In this document: positions 31,651-41,487 of the stretch, piece after piece
How the letters are laid out: each line of letters opens with the position of its first letter
Position numbering within the stretch: the stretch's first letter is position 1
Assembly: GCF_019139675.1 (NCBI RefSeq)
Contig: NZ_CP077077.1
Location: 3,596,001-3,660,000 of the forward strand
Length of the DNA: 64,000 nt
Source: Pseudomonas maumuensis
Lineage (GTDB): Bacteria > Pseudomonadota > Gammaproteobacteria > Pseudomonadales > Pseudomonadaceae
Reading direction: 5' to 3'
Translations under genes and position numbers: made by a program
Notes under the pieces: model-generated
Seen by the model: the letters and a program-made list of their open reading frames with translations, nothing else
Told to the model about the DNA's origin: nothing
Database searches by the model: none

Positions 31651-34600
31651 ATGCCGCAGTTCTTCATCGACCGCCCGGTGTTCGCCTGGGTGGTCGCCCT
31701 GTTCATCCTCCTGGTCGGCGCCCTGGCCATCCCGCAACTGCCAGTGGCCCAGTATCCCGACGTGGCTCCGCCGCAGGTGGAAATCTACGCCGTCTACCCC
31801 GGCGCCTCGGCGGCGACCATGGACGAAAGCGTGGTCAGCATCATCGAGCAGGAGCTCAACGGTGCCGACAACCTGCTGTATTTCGAATCGCAGAGCAGCC
31901 TGGGCAGCGCCACCATCACCGCCAGCTTCCAGCCCGGCACCAACCCGGACATGGCCCAGGTGGACGTGCAGAACCGCCTCAAGGTGATCGAGTCGCGCCT
32001 GCCGCGCCCGGTCACACAGCAAGGTCTGCAGGTGGAGAAGGTGTCCACCGGTTTCCTGTTGCTGGCCACCCTCACCTCCGAGGACGGCAGCCTCGACGAG
32101 ATCGCCCTGTCGGACATCCTCGCGCGCAACGTGATGAACGAGATCCGTCGCCTCAAGGGCGTCGGCAAGGCGCAGCTGTATGGCTCCGAACGGGCCATGC
32201 GCATCTGGATCGACCCGGCCAAGCTGGTCGGCTTCAACCTCACGCCCAACGACGTGACCGAGGCCATCGCCGCGCAGAACGCCCAGGTCGCCCCCGGCAG
32301 CATCGGCGACCTGCCGAGCCGACCGACCCAGGAGATCACCGCCAACGTGGTGGTCAAGGGCCAGCTGAGCACCCCCGAGGAGTTCGCCGCCATCGTCCTG
32401 CGCGCCAACACCGACGGCTCCACGGTCACTGTCGGTGACGTGGCCCGGGTCGAGATCGGCGCCCAGGAATACCAGTACGGCACCCGCCTCAATGGCAAGG
32501 CCACCAGCGCCTTCAGTGTCAAGCTGTCGCCCGGCGCCAACGCCATGGAAACCGCGACCCTGGTCAAGCAGAAGCTCGACGAGCTGGCGCGCTACTTCCC
32601 GGCCGGGGTGAAGTACGACATCCCCTACGACACCTCGCCCTTCGTCAAGGTCTCGATCAAGCAGGTGATCAACACCTTGCTCGAGGCCATGGTGCTGGTG
32701 TTCGCGGTGATGTTCCTGTTCCTGCAGAACTTCCGTTACACGCTGATTCCGACCCTGGTGGTGCCAGTGGCGTTGATGGGCACCTTCGCGGTGATGAACG
32801 TGCTGGGTTTCTCGGTCAACGTACTGACCCTGTTCGGCATGGTGCTGGCCATCGGCATCCTGGTGGACGACGCCATCGTCGTGGTGGAAAACGTCGAGCG
32901 GATCATGGCCGAGGAAGGCCTGCCGCCCAAGGAAGCCACGCGCAAGGCCATGGGCCAGATCAGCGGCGCCATCGTCGGCATCACTCTGGTGCTGGTGGCG
33001 GTATTCCTGCCGATGGCCTTCATGCAAGGTTCGGTGGGGGTGATCTACCAGCAGTTCTCGGTGTCGATGGCGGTGTCGATCCTGTTCTCGGCGTTCCTCG
33101 CCCTGAGCCTGACCCCGGCCCTGTGCGCCACCCTGCTCAAGCCGCTGGAGAAAGGCGAGCATCATGAGCGCAAGGGCTTCTTCGGCTGGTTCAACCGCCG
33201 CTTCGAAGGCATGAGCAACGGCTACCAGCGCTGGGTGACCCACGCCCTGGCCCGCAGCGGTCGCTACCTGCTGGTGTACGCCGCGCTGGTCGGCGTGCTG
33301 GTATACGGCTTCAGCCAACTGCCCACCGCCTTCCTGCCCACCGAGGACCAGGGCTACACCATCACCGACATCCAGCTGCCGCCGGGCGCCAGCCAGGCAC
33401 GCACCATCGAGGTCGGGCAGCAGATCGAGGCGCACAACGCCGAAGAGCCCGGCGTGGCCAACACCACGCTGATCCTCGGTTTCAGCTTCTCCGGCAGCGG
33501 GCAGAACGCGGCGCTGGCCTTCACCACGCTCAAGGACTGGTCCGAGCGCGGTGGCGACGACAGCGCGCAGTCGATCGCCGAGCGCGCCACCATGGCCTTC
33601 ACCCAGCTCAAGGACGCCATCGCCTACGCGGTGCTGCCGCCGCCGGTGGACGGCCTGGGCGAGTCGACCGGTTTCGAGTTCCGCCTGCAGGACCGCGGCG
33701 GCATGGGCCACGCGGGGCTGATGGAAGCCCGCGACCAACTGCTGGACGCGGCGCGCAAGAGCAAGGTGCTGGTCAACGTGCGCGAAGCCTCGCTGGCGGA
33801 GAGCCCGCAGGTCGAGCTGGAAGTGGACCGCCGCCAGGCCAACGCCCTGGGCGTGTCGTTTGCCGATATCGGCGCGGTGCTCGACACCGCGGTGGGCTCG
33901 AACTACGTCAACGACTTCCCCAACCAGGGCCGCATGCAGCGGGTGGTGGTGCAGGCCGAAGGCGACCAGCGTAGCCAGGTCGAAGACCTGCTGAAGATCC
34001 ATGTGCGCAACAGCAGCGGCAAGATGGTGCCCCTGGGCGCCTTCGTCAGCGCCCGCTGGCAGTCCGGCCCGGTGCAGCTGACCCGCTACAACGGCTACCC
34101 GGCGGTGTCGATTTCCGGCGAGCCGGCGGCCGGCTACAGTTCGGGCGAGGCCATGGCCGAGATCGAGCGCCTGGTGGCGCAGCTGCCGGCAGGTGCCGGC
34201 CTGGAGTGGACCGGCCTGTCGCTGCAGGAACGCCTGTCCGGTAGCCAGGCGCCACTGCTGATGGCGCTGTCGCTGCTGGTGGTGTTCCTGTGCCTGGCCG
34301 CGCTGTACGAAAGCTGGTCGATCCCCACCGCGGTGCTGCTGGTGGTACCGCTGGGCGTGCTCGGCGCGGTGCTCGCGGTGACCCTGCGCGGCCTGCCCAA
34401 CGACGTGTTCTTCAAGGTCGGCCTGATCACCCTGATCGGCCTGTCGGCGAAGAACGCCATCCTCATCATCGAGTTCGCCAAGGATCTGGTGGACCAGGGC
34501 GTCGATGCGGCGGACGCGGCGATCCAGGCCGCGCGTCTGCGCCTGCGCCCAATCGTGATGACCTCGCTGGCGTTCATCCTCGGCGTGGTGCCGCTGGCCA

Positions 34601-34773
34601 TCGCCAGCGGCGCCAGCTCGGCCAGCCAGCAAGCCATCGGCACCGGGGTGATCGGCGGCATGCTCAGCGCCACCTTCGCCGTGGTGTTCGTGCCGGTGTT
34701 CTTCGTGGTGGTGATGCGCCTGGCCGGGCGTGGCAAGGCCAAGGCAGCGCAGGTGGCCACCCACCAGGCCTGA
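31651..34773 (+). CDS. RND multidrug efflux pump (HAE1-type), system 1
   Basis: A 1040-residue proton-driven pump with twelve membrane helices and two large periplasmic loops. The proton-relay acids are Asp406-Asp407 in [15 protein letters not shown], and the second-half motif GLITLIGLSAKNAILIIEFAKDL contains the conserved relay Lys. Length and architecture are normal for AcrB/MexB relatives. It forms an operon with the adaptor gene and ends at a terminator (34799-34833). Homologues in P. putida lie beside mobA, as here. The drug range cannot be predicted. Confidence 0.93.
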   Translation: MPQFFIDRPVFAWVVALFILLVGALAIPQLPVAQYPDVAPPQVEIYAVYPGASAATMDESVVSIIEQELNGADNLLYFESQSSLGSATITASFQPGTNPDMAQVDVQNRLKVIESRLPRPVTQQGLQVEKVSTGFLLLATLTSEDGSLDEIALSDILARNVMNEIRRLKGVGKAQLYGSERAMRIWIDPAKLVGFNLTPNDVTEAIAAQNAQVAPGSIGDLPSRPTQEITANVVVKGQLSTPEEFAAIVLRANTDGSTVTVGDVARVEIGAQEYQYGTRLNGKATSAFSVKLSPGANAMETATLVKQKLDELARYFPAGVKYDIPYDTSPFVKVSIKQVINTLLEAMVLVFAVMFLFLQNFRYTLIPTLVVPVALMGTFAVMNVLGFSVNVLTLFGMVLAIGILVDDAIVVVENVERIMAEEGLPPKEATRKAMGQISGAIVGITLVLVAVFLPMAFMQGSVGVIYQQFSVSMAVSILFSAFLALSLTPALCATLLKPLEKGEHHERKGFFGWFNRRFEGMSNGYQRWVTHALARSGRYLLVYAALVGVLVYGFSQLPTAFLPTEDQGYTITDIQLPPGASQARTIEVGQQIEAHNAEEPGVANTTLILGFSFSGSGQNAALAFTTLKDWSERGGDDSAQSIAERATMAFTQLKDAIAYAVLPPPVDGLGESTGFEFRLQDRGGMGHAGLMEARDQLLDAARKSKVLVNVREASLAESPQVELEVDRRQANALGVSFADIGAVLDTAVGSNYVNDFPNQGRMQRVVVQAEGDQRSQVEDLLKIHVRNSSGKMVPLGAFVSARWQSGPVQLTRYNGYPAVSISGEPAAGYSSGEAMAEIERLVAQLPAGAGLEWTGLSLQERLSGSQAPLLMALSLLVVFLCLAALYESWSIPTAVLLVVPLGVLGAVLAVTLRGLPNDVFFKVGLITLIGLSAKNAILIIEFAKDLVDQGVDAADAAIQAARLRLRPIVMTSLAFILGVVPLAIASGASSASQQAIGTGVIGGMLSATFAVVFVPVFFVVVMRLAGRGKAKAAQVATHQA

Positions 34774-34798
34774 CTGGACAAGCCCTGCGGTAAATGGG

Positions 34799-34833
34799 AG
34801 GGTTCCCGGCATCGACTGCCCGGAACCCTTTTT
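34799..34833 (+). terminator. Rho-independent terminator after RND system 1, overlapping the mobA leader
   Basis: AGGGTTCC (34799-34806) pairs with GGAACCCT (34822-34829), followed by a T run to 34833. The 3' arm contains GGAA at the right distance (nine bases) to serve as the mobA ribosome site, so the mobA ATG at 34835 follows immediately. Confidence 0.75.
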
Positions 34834-34834
34834 C

Positions 34835-35410
34835 ATGCCCGACGTTCTTCCCCCCTGCTCCATCCTTATTCTTGCCGGCGGCCGTGGCCAGCGCATGGGC
34901 GGGCGCGACAAGGGGCTGCTGCCCTGGCGCGGCGAGCCGTTGGTGGCGCATGTGCAACGCGCCGTGCGGGCGCTGAGCGATGACCTGGTGATCTCCTGCA
35001 ACCGCAACCAGGCGGCCTACGCGACCTACGCCGACCAGCTCGTCACGGACGCCGAGGCGGACTTTCCCGGCCCGCTGGCTGGCGTGATCAGCGGACTCAA
35101 GGTGGCGCAACACGACTGGGTGGTGCTGCTGGCCTGCGATGCGCCGCGTATCGACCGGGCGCTGGTCGAGGACCTGCTGCGGCTGGCGGTGGCGCATGAC
35201 AGCGCGGCCATGGTACGCCAGGGGGGATATTGGCAACCGATGTTCAGCGTCCTGCCCCGGCGTGTGCTGCCCCTGCTGGAACAGGCCTGGCAGGCGGGCG
35301 AGCGGAGTTTGCAGAAGGCCTTGCTGCAGGCGAATGTGCAGGGGTTGGCGTGTGCCGAGAACGATGCGCGGTTGAGCAACTTCAACAGCCCGGACTTGCT
35401 ATCGGGTTGA
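34835..35410 (+). CDS. mobA: Molybdenum cofactor guanylyltransferase MobA
   Basis: A 191-residue cytosolic enzyme that attaches GMP to molybdopterin to make the MGD cofactor. The nucleotide-binding signature LAGGRGQRMGGRDKGLLPW (13-31) is clear, as are the acidic substrate sites in LLACDAPRID and FPGPLAGVISGL. Length is normal. ATG 34835 follows the terminator of the pump operon directly. Any mobA transcript starting upstream must therefore read through or restart. Synteny with the RND pump matches P. putida. Confidence 0.93.
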   Translation: MPDVLPPCSILILAGGRGQRMGGRDKGLLPWRGEPLVAHVQRAVRALSDDLVISCNRNQAAYATYADQLVTDAEADFPGPLAGVISGLKVAQHDWVVLLACDAPRIDRALVEDLLRLAVAHDSAAMVRQGGYWQPMFSVLPRRVLPLLEQAWQAGERSLQKALLQANVQGLACAENDARLSNFNSPDLLSG

Positions 35411-35540
35411 ATTTTATCGCGGGTCCGAGCCAGGCAATGCATATCGACTGTAGGCGAAAAATCAGTTTTCGCACAAAAAACAAATGCTGGAAAGCACTTC
35501 AACCAAGCTCATGCATGCTATGACCTGGTAATTCTGCTAG

Positions 35541-35569
35541 TTGCGCATTGGATGCGATCGGTTTTACAT
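35541..35569 (+). promoter_or_regulatory. Candidate sigma-70 promoter for the protease-like gene
   Basis: TTGCGC (35541-35546) and TTACAT (35564-35569) with a 17-base spacer lie about 27 bases before the ATG at 35597. Both are moderate matches to the consensus. The GGAG ribosome site follows at a suitable distance. Confidence 0.35.
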
Positions 35570-35596
35570 CAAATCTCCACAACTGGAGTACAGCCG

Positions 35597-36832
35597 ATGT
35601 CGAACCCATCAAAGCAACTCTATGAGTTCCCCCAGAGAGAAAATAATCAATCACTTCGTGATCGCCTTACTTCCAAGGAGTGGCAGTTCTATATCGAGCG
35701 ATTCCCTGAGCTTGCCGCAGGCGATACGCATGTCATCAAGGTCAATGCCGACATCGTCTCTGCGCACACCCAGGAAATTTTCCTCTCGCTACCGGACAGA
35801 AAAGTCCTAACGTTCGGACTGGACCGTTTTTCTCAAAAGCCAGGAGGCCGACCTTACTGGCATGGATCCATGCGGCCGGATCGTACCTCCGGCTTAACCT
35901 CACCCAAGGAACTAGCACTAGCCTCCCTCAACAATATTTTTCTAAGCCGATATGAAAACCGACTTAGAGGCGAGATCTATGTAGCGGGCCAGCTATATCG
36001 TCTGGAATTTCTTGGAAACGATACTCAAGTATTGTTCAGCGTCAGCAATCCCGCCAAAATAGGGTGTACACCTATTGAAGACCCTGCACCTGCGGAGGCG
36101 GAGGCGGTGCCAAAGCAATACCCCTCTCATGCTGACAGTAGTAAAATCGGGGTTCTCCACCTAATTGCACCGTCTATATGGCAAAACTATGAGAGTGATT
36201 TCGTCGACGAGTTAGACGAGGCATTCAAGGATAGCCTGGAGAGAAGCAACGGGGTTTTAGGAGTCAGCAAGATCGATATGACCTATGAGTACGCCGGCGT
36301 CCGTAAATTTACGTTCACAGAGGACTATAAAAATACCGACCTGCTAAAGCGCCTCACAGACACCACAACAGCCATCGGCAGACAGATAGATGACGCGCGC
36401 TATGACCTAAGCGCTCATTTAGTGCTTGTCTCACGATGGCAAACCCCCCTGGAGGACCCACCGCATAGGCCCTTCCAAGACGCCAGACAGTCGACCGCCT
36501 TTGCAGTTGTCGGCTTCTCACCTGACTCCATAACCGTGAACCACCAACTTGGCCACCTAATGGGGGCACGGCATGAGTGGAAGCCGGGGCCAGTACTGGA
36601 GCCAGGTTATCAATTCGCCTATGAATTTGATTTCATGGGAGAAAATCTTATAACGTTAATGGGAAAAATTGTTGCGGACGAGGATCGCCCCACATACTTC
36701 GTTATCTATTTTTCCAACCCCAGGTTGGATATTTTCGGCACCCCAGTGGGAACTGTCGAGCACCACGATGTCGCTCGCCGTTTCAATGAGCGAAGATTTG
36801 AGGTGGAAGCCTGGTATCCAAGGAAGAAGTGA
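35597..36832 (+). CDS. Reprolysin-like (M72/M12-type) metalloprotease homologue with substituted catalytic Glu
   Basis: A 411-residue protein. Residues 45-160 resemble the propeptide-like N-domain of bacterial reprolysin-like proteases (LPDRKVLTFGLDRF, RPYWHGSM, RGEIYVAGQLYRLEFLG) and end at the only cysteine, Cys157. The catalytic domain (about 180-411) has H316-Q-L-G-H320-L-M-G-A-R-H326: the three zinc His and Gly of HExxHxxGxxH are kept, but Glu317 is Gln (codon CAA, 36545-36547). Met355 fits the Met-turn, and YFSNPRLDIFGTPVGT is the family's C-terminal block. There is no signal peptide or T1SS repeat. The gene is visibly AT-richer than its neighbours (29 of 60 bases GC at 35941-36000), suggesting transfer. 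Function unknown; probably non-proteolytic. Confidence 0.75.
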   Translation: MSNPSKQLYEFPQRENNQSLRDRLTSKEWQFYIERFPELAAGDTHVIKVNADIVSAHTQEIFLSLPDRKVLTFGLDRFSQKPGGRPYWHGSMRPDRTSGLTSPKELALASLNNIFLSRYENRLRGEIYVAGQLYRLEFLGNDTQVLFSVSNPAKIGCTPIEDPAPAEAEAVPKQYPSHADSSKIGVLHLIAPSIWQNYESDFVDELDEAFKDSLERSNGVLGVSKIDMTYEYAGVRKFTFTEDYKNTDLLKRLTDTTTAIGRQIDDARYDLSAHLVLVSRWQTPLEDPPHRPFQDARQSTAFAVVGFSPDSITVNHQLGHLMGARHEWKPGPVLEPGYQFAYEFDFMGENLITLMGKIVADEDRPTYFVIYFSNPRLDIFGTPVGTVEHHDVARRFNERRFEVEAWYPRKK

Positions 36833-36872
36833 TAACGCTCCGCGCTCAAACGCGCCGCCACGGTAGATGAAG

Positions 36873-36907
36873 AAAAAAATGGCCTCGGAGCACACGCCTC
36901 CGAGGCC
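36873..36907 (-). terminator. Rho-independent terminator of the second RND operon
   Basis: GGCCTCGGAG (36881-36890) and CTCCGAGGCC (36898-36907) form a perfect ten-base stem with a seven-base loop. On the - strand it is followed by a T-rich run (complement of 36873-36880). It lies just after the outer-membrane channel gene. Confidence 0.85.
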
Positions 36908-36940
36908 AAGCGGTTGGACTTCCCAACCAAAGGAGGCATT

Positions 36941-38344
36941 TCAACCTTGGGCCGGCCAGCCACCGCCCAAGGCACGGAACAGATCGACCAGGGCCAGCTG
37001 GCGCTGGGTGCTGGCCTCGATGAACGCCGCTTCATTGACATAACCGTTGCGCTGCGCATCCAGGTAACGCAGGTGGTTGTCCACCCCGCCCTCATAGCGC
37101 GCCTTGGCCAGCGCCACGGTCGCCCGGCTGGTGTCGGCCAGGGCACGCCGCGCGGCTTCCTCGCGGCGCAAGGTATCGGTGGCGGCCAGGGCGTCGGCCA
37201 CTTCGCGGAAGGCGCTCTGGATCGTGCCTTCGTAAGCGGCCACCGCCGAATCCTTGCGCGCCTCGGCCAGGCTCAGCCCGGCCTTGTTGCGCCCGGCGTC
37301 GAACAGCGGCAGCGACAGTTGCGGCATGAACGTCCAGCTACGCGAGCCGCCGTCGAACAACCCGGACATCTGCGCGCTGGAGGTGCCGAAACTGCCGGTC
37401 AGGCTGATCCGCGGGAAGAACGCCGCCCGCGCCGCGCCGATATCGGCATTGCGCGCCCGCAGCCGGTGCTCGGCGGCGAGGATGTCCGGGCGGCGCTCGA
37501 TCAGCGCCGACGGCGCGCCTGGGGCGATGTCCTGCAGGACCATCGGCGCCTCTGCCCGTTCGGCCGGAATCGACTTGGCCGCCTCGGCACTGCCCAGCAG
37601 CAGCACCAGGGCGTTGTAGGCCTGGCGCTGCTCGCGCACGATGCCTTCCAGCTCGGCCCGTGACTGCTCGACCAGCCCCAGCGCTTCCTGATGGTCCAGC
37701 GCCGTGGCCGTGCCGGCGCCTCGCCGCTGGCCGACCAGGGCCAGCGAGTCCTCGCGGCTGGCCAGGGTCTGGCGAGTCAGCGTCAGGCGCCGTTCAGCAC
37801 CGTCCAGGGTCAGGTAGGCCTGGCTGACATCAGCGATCAGCGCGATGCGCGCGGCACGGCCGACTTCCTCGGTGGACAGGTACTGCTCCAGCGCCGCATC
37901 GCTCAGGCTCTTGACCCGACCGAACAGGTCCACTTCGTACTCTGGCAGCGACAGCCCCACCTGGTAACTGCTGCTGACCCCTTCCCTGCCGCTGTTCGAC
38001 AGGTCCGCCGGCAGGTGCTGGCGGTTACCAGAGGCACCGGCGTTCAGGCCTGGTACCCGATCGGCCCGCTGGATACGGTATTGCGCTCGGGCCTGCTCGA
38101 TATCGAGCAGGGTCTGACGCAGGGACCGGTTGTTGTTCAGTGCCGTGGTGACCAGCTGGCGCAAGGCCGGATCGACGATGAAGGCCTGCCAGTCCAGCTG
38201 CTCCACCGACTTGCCATGATGGCCGGCGGCATCGCCCCAGGCAGCCGCCACCGGCGCCTCCGGGCGCTGGTAGGTCGGTGCCAGGGAGCAGCCGACCAGG
38301 GTAACGGCCAGCGCGAACGGGAGTACACATTTACCCATGACCAT
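36941..38344 (-). CDS. Outer-membrane efflux channel lipoprotein (OprM/TtgC-like)
   Basis: A 467-residue TolC/OprM-type channel. The signal peptide has lipobox LVGC, then the usual SLAPTYQRPEAPVAAAW start of the OprM branch. Two repeats of the channel-forming part are seen, with YEVDLFGRV in the first and ARAAFFPRISLTGSFG in the second. It ends RALGGGWPAQ, as TtgC and OprM do. The start overlaps the pump's stop (TGATG) at 38344; an alternative ATG two codons later (38338) is possible. It completes the second tripartite pump and may also serve system 1, which lacks its own channel. Confidence 0.9.
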   Translation of the reverse strand: MVMGKCVLPFALAVTLVGCSLAPTYQRPEAPVAAAWGDAAGHHGKSVEQLDWQAFIVDPALRQLVTTALNNNRSLRQTLLDIEQARAQYRIQRADRVPGLNAGASGNRQHLPADLSNSGREGVSSSYQVGLSLPEYEVDLFGRVKSLSDAALEQYLSTEEVGRAARIALIADVSQAYLTLDGAERRLTLTRQTLASREDSLALVGQRRGAGTATALDHQEALGLVEQSRAELEGIVREQRQAYNALVLLLGSAEAAKSIPAERAEAPMVLQDIAPGAPSALIERRPDILAAEHRLRARNADIGAARAAFFPRISLTGSFGTSSAQMSGLFDGGSRSWTFMPQLSLPLFDAGRNKAGLSLAEARKDSAVAAYEGTIQSAFREVADALAATDTLRREEAARRALADTSRATVALAKARYEGGVDNHLRYLDAQRNGYVNEAAFIEASTQRQLALVDLFRALGGGWPAQG

Positions 38345-41300
38345 CACTTCGCCACCTCGACAGCGTGTTGCACAGGGGCCGGCTTGCGCTTTAGCAGCTT
38401 CAGCACCCAGACGAAACAGATCGGCACGAACACCACGCCCAACAGGGTGGCGCTGAGCATGCCGCCAATCACCCCGGTACCGATGGCGCGCTGGCTCGCC
38501 GCGCCGGCGCCGGTGGCGATGGCCAGGGGCACCACGCCGAGGATGAAGGCCATGGAGGTCATCACGATCGGGCGGAAGCGCAGGCGCGCGGCCTCGATGG
38601 CGGCGTCGCTCAAGCTGTAACCCTTCTCCCACAGTTCCTTGGCGAACTCGACGATCAGGATGGCGTTCTTCGCCGCCAGGCCAATGATGGTGATCAGGCC
38701 GACCTTGAAGTACACATCGTTGGGCATGCCGGTGAGCAGCACCGCCCAGACCGCGCCCAAGGCGCCGATCGGCACGATCAGCATCACTGTCAGCGGAATG
38801 GCCCAGCTTTCATACAGCGCCACCAGCAGCAGGAACACCACCAGGATGGCCAGGGCGAACAGACCGGCGGCCTGGCCGCTGGAGACCTTCTCCTGGTAGG
38901 ACAGGCCGGTCCAGGCATAGCCGATCCCCGGTGGCAGCTCGCTGACCAGACGCTCCATCTCGGCCATCGCCTGGCCGGTGCTGTAGCCGGGCGCGGCGTC
39001 ACCGGCGATGCGAATCGACGGGTAGCCGTTGTAGCGCACCAGTTGCACCGGGCCCTCTTCCCACCGGGTGGTGACGAAGGCACTGAACGGTACCTGCTCG
39101 CCCTGGGCGTTCGGCGCATAGAGGCGCAGCACGCTTTCCGGGGTCATGCGCTCGCCCTGCTCGGCCTGCACCACCACGCGCTGCTGGCGCCCGGCATTGG
39201 TGAAGTCGTTGATCACCGCCGAACCGAAGGCGGTGGCCAGGGTGCTGTTGATGGTCTCGAAACTCACGCCCAGGGCGCGGGCTTTCTCGCGGTCGATCTG
39301 CACGCGCAGCTGCGGCGCCTCGGCCAGGCCCTCCATCATCGCGTAGAGGATCACCGGGTTGCCGTTGGCACGGGCCAGCAGTTGGTCACGGGCAGCCAGC
39401 AGCGCCTCACGCCCCAGGCCGCCACGGTCCATCAAGCGCAGGGCGAAACCGCCGGAGTTGCCCAGGCCGTCGATCGGTGGCGGCATGACCGCGGTGATGG
39501 TGCCGTCGCCATTGGCCGCGAACTGGGCGTTGATGGCTGCGGTTTCCGCCTCTGCCGACTGCTCCTTGCCGCGCACGGACCAGTCCTTGTAGGTGGGGAA
39601 CGCCAGCGCGGCGTTGTCGCCCTGGCCCGAGAAGCTGAAGCCGCTGACGATGAACGAGCTGGCCAACGCGTCGCGCGACATCAGGTACTTTTCCAGTGCC
39701 TCGGCGGTGTGGTCGGTGCGTACCCGGCTGGCGCCGGGCGGCAGCTGCACGTCGACGATGCTGTAGCCCAGGTCTTCCGCTGGCACGAAGGCCTCCGGCA
39801 GGCGCAGGTAGGAGTAGCCAAGCACCACCAGGATACCGACGTAGGCGAGCATCCAGCGCCCGGCACGGGCCACCAGGGCGCTGTTCATCACCGAGTAGCG
39901 CTCGGTGACGCGGGCAAAGGCGCGGTTGAAGGCACCGAAAAAGCCGCCCTTTTCATGGTGGCCATGGGGCACCGGCTTGAGCAGGGTGGCGCACAGTGCC
40001 GGGGTGAAGGTCAGGGCGAGGAAGCCGGAGAACAGGATCGACACCGCCAGCGATACGGAAAACTGCTGATAGATCACCCCGACCGATCCGGACATGAATG
40101 CCAACGGCAGGAACACCGCCGCCAGCACCAATGTGATGCCGATGATCGCCCCGGACACCTGCCCCATCGCCTTGATGGTGGCCTCCACTGGCGACAAGCC
40201 TTCCTCGGCCATCAACCGCTCGACGTTCTCCACCACCACGATGGCGTCGTCCACCAGGATACCGATGGCCAGCACCATGCCGAACATGGTCATCATGTTC
40301 ACCGAAAAACCGAGCAGCTTCATGACCATCAGCGTACCCAGCAGGCACACCGGCACCACGATCGACGGGATCAGGGTGTAGCGCACGTTCTGCAGGAACA
40401 GGAACATCACCAGGAACACCAGCACCATGGCTTCGATCAAGGTGTGGATGACCTTCTCGATGGCCACATCGACGAAGCGCGAGGTGTCGTATGGCACCGA
40501 ATATTCAACACCTTCCGGGAAGAACTGCGACAGCTCGGCCAGGCGTTCCTTGACCAGCGTCGCGGTCTGGATGGCATTGGCGCCAGGTGCCAGCTGCACG
40601 GCGCCGGCCACGGCCGGTTTGCCATCCAGGCGCGAGGACAGGTTGTAGTTCTCGCTACCGATGGCCATGCGCGCCACATCGCCCAGGCGTACGCTGGAGC
40701 CGTCCGGGTTGGCGCGCAGGACGATGGCGGCGAACGCCTCCGGCGTTTCCAGGGTGCCTTGCACAGCCAGCGTCGCGGTCAGTTCCTGCTCGCTGGCCCC
40801 CGGCGTGCTGCCGAAGCTGCCGGCAGGCACCTGGACGTTCTGGCCACGGATGGCGTTGTTGATGTCGTCGATGGACAGGCCGTAGCCCACCAGTTTCTGC
40901 GGGTCGACCCAGACCCGCATGGCCGCTTCCGAAGAGAAGAACTGCAGCTTGCCCACACCCGGTACGCGCAACAGCTCGTTGTTGATGTTGCGTGCGGCAT
41001 AGTCGGCCAAGGCCGTGGTATCACCGCGATCACCGGCCTTGCTGGTCAAGGCGTAGATCAGCAGGAAGCCGGAGCTGGCCTGCTCGACCTTGAGCCCCTG
41101 GGTCAGCACCGCCTGGGGCATGCGCGCCTCGGCCTTCTTCAGGCGGTTCTGCACATCGACCTGGGCCATGTCCGGCTGGGTGCCGGGCTCGAACGTCACC
41201 AGCACCTCGGCCACGCCGTTGGAGTTGTTGGTGGACTCGTAGTACAGCAGGCCCTTGGCGCCGTTGAGCGACTCCTCGATGATGCTGGTCACCGACTCCA

Positions 41301-41472
41301 CCAGCACCTTGGCCGAGGCGCCCGGGTAGGAGGCGGTGATGGAGATCTGTGGCGGCGCCACGCTGGGGTACTGGGCCACCGGCAGCGCCGGGATCACCAG
41401 CAGGCCGGCCAGGGAAATGAACAACGCCACGACCCAGGCGAAGTTCGGCCGATTGATGAAGAACTTGGACAT
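38344..41472 (-). CDS. RND multidrug efflux pump (HAE1-type), system 2
   Basis: A 1042-residue AcrB-like pump with twelve predicted helices and two periplasmic loops. The acid pair of the proton relay is in [15 protein letters not shown], and the second-half relay Lys is in [18 protein letters not shown]. Conserved start [19 protein letters not shown]. It lies 15 bases after the adaptor and overlaps the channel gene. It is similar in style to system 1 but clearly a separate paralogue (for example [19 protein letters not shown]). Substrates unknown. Confidence 0.93.
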   Translation of the reverse strand: MSKFFINRPNFAWVVALFISLAGLLVIPALPVAQYPSVAPPQISITASYPGASAKVLVESVTSIIEESLNGAKGLLYYESTNNSNGVAEVLVTFEPGTQPDMAQVDVQNRLKKAEARMPQAVLTQGLKVEQASSGFLLIYALTSKAGDRGDTTALADYAARNINNELLRVPGVGKLQFFSSEAAMRVWVDPQKLVGYGLSIDDINNAIRGQNVQVPAGSFGSTPGASEQELTATLAVQGTLETPEAFAAIVLRANPDGSSVRLGDVARMAIGSENYNLSSRLDGKPAVAGAVQLAPGANAIQTATLVKERLAELSQFFPEGVEYSVPYDTSRFVDVAIEKVIHTLIEAMVLVFLVMFLFLQNVRYTLIPSIVVPVCLLGTLMVMKLLGFSVNMMTMFGMVLAIGILVDDAIVVVENVERLMAEEGLSPVEATIKAMGQVSGAIIGITLVLAAVFLPLAFMSGSVGVIYQQFSVSLAVSILFSGFLALTFTPALCATLLKPVPHGHHEKGGFFGAFNRAFARVTERYSVMNSALVARAGRWMLAYVGILVVLGYSYLRLPEAFVPAEDLGYSIVDVQLPPGASRVRTDHTAEALEKYLMSRDALASSFIVSGFSFSGQGDNAALAFPTYKDWSVRGKEQSAEAETAAINAQFAANGDGTITAVMPPPIDGLGNSGGFALRLMDRGGLGREALLAARDQLLARANGNPVILYAMMEGLAEAPQLRVQIDREKARALGVSFETINSTLATAFGSAVINDFTNAGRQQRVVVQAEQGERMTPESVLRLYAPNAQGEQVPFSAFVTTRWEEGPVQLVRYNGYPSIRIAGDAAPGYSTGQAMAEMERLVSELPPGIGYAWTGLSYQEKVSSGQAAGLFALAILVVFLLLVALYESWAIPLTVMLIVPIGALGAVWAVLLTGMPNDVYFKVGLITIIGLAAKNAILIVEFAKELWEKGYSLSDAAIEAARLRFRPIVMTSMAFILGVVPLAIATGAGAASQRAIGTGVIGGMLSATLLGVVFVPICFVWVLKLLKRKPAPVQHAVEVAK

Positions 41473-41487
41473 CTCGCTACCCTCGCC

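Noticed and set aside
31339..35007. A 1222-codon open frame on the - strand opposite RND system 1
   Set aside because: It is the mirror of the pump gene in a high-GC genome, with no plausible start or motifs.
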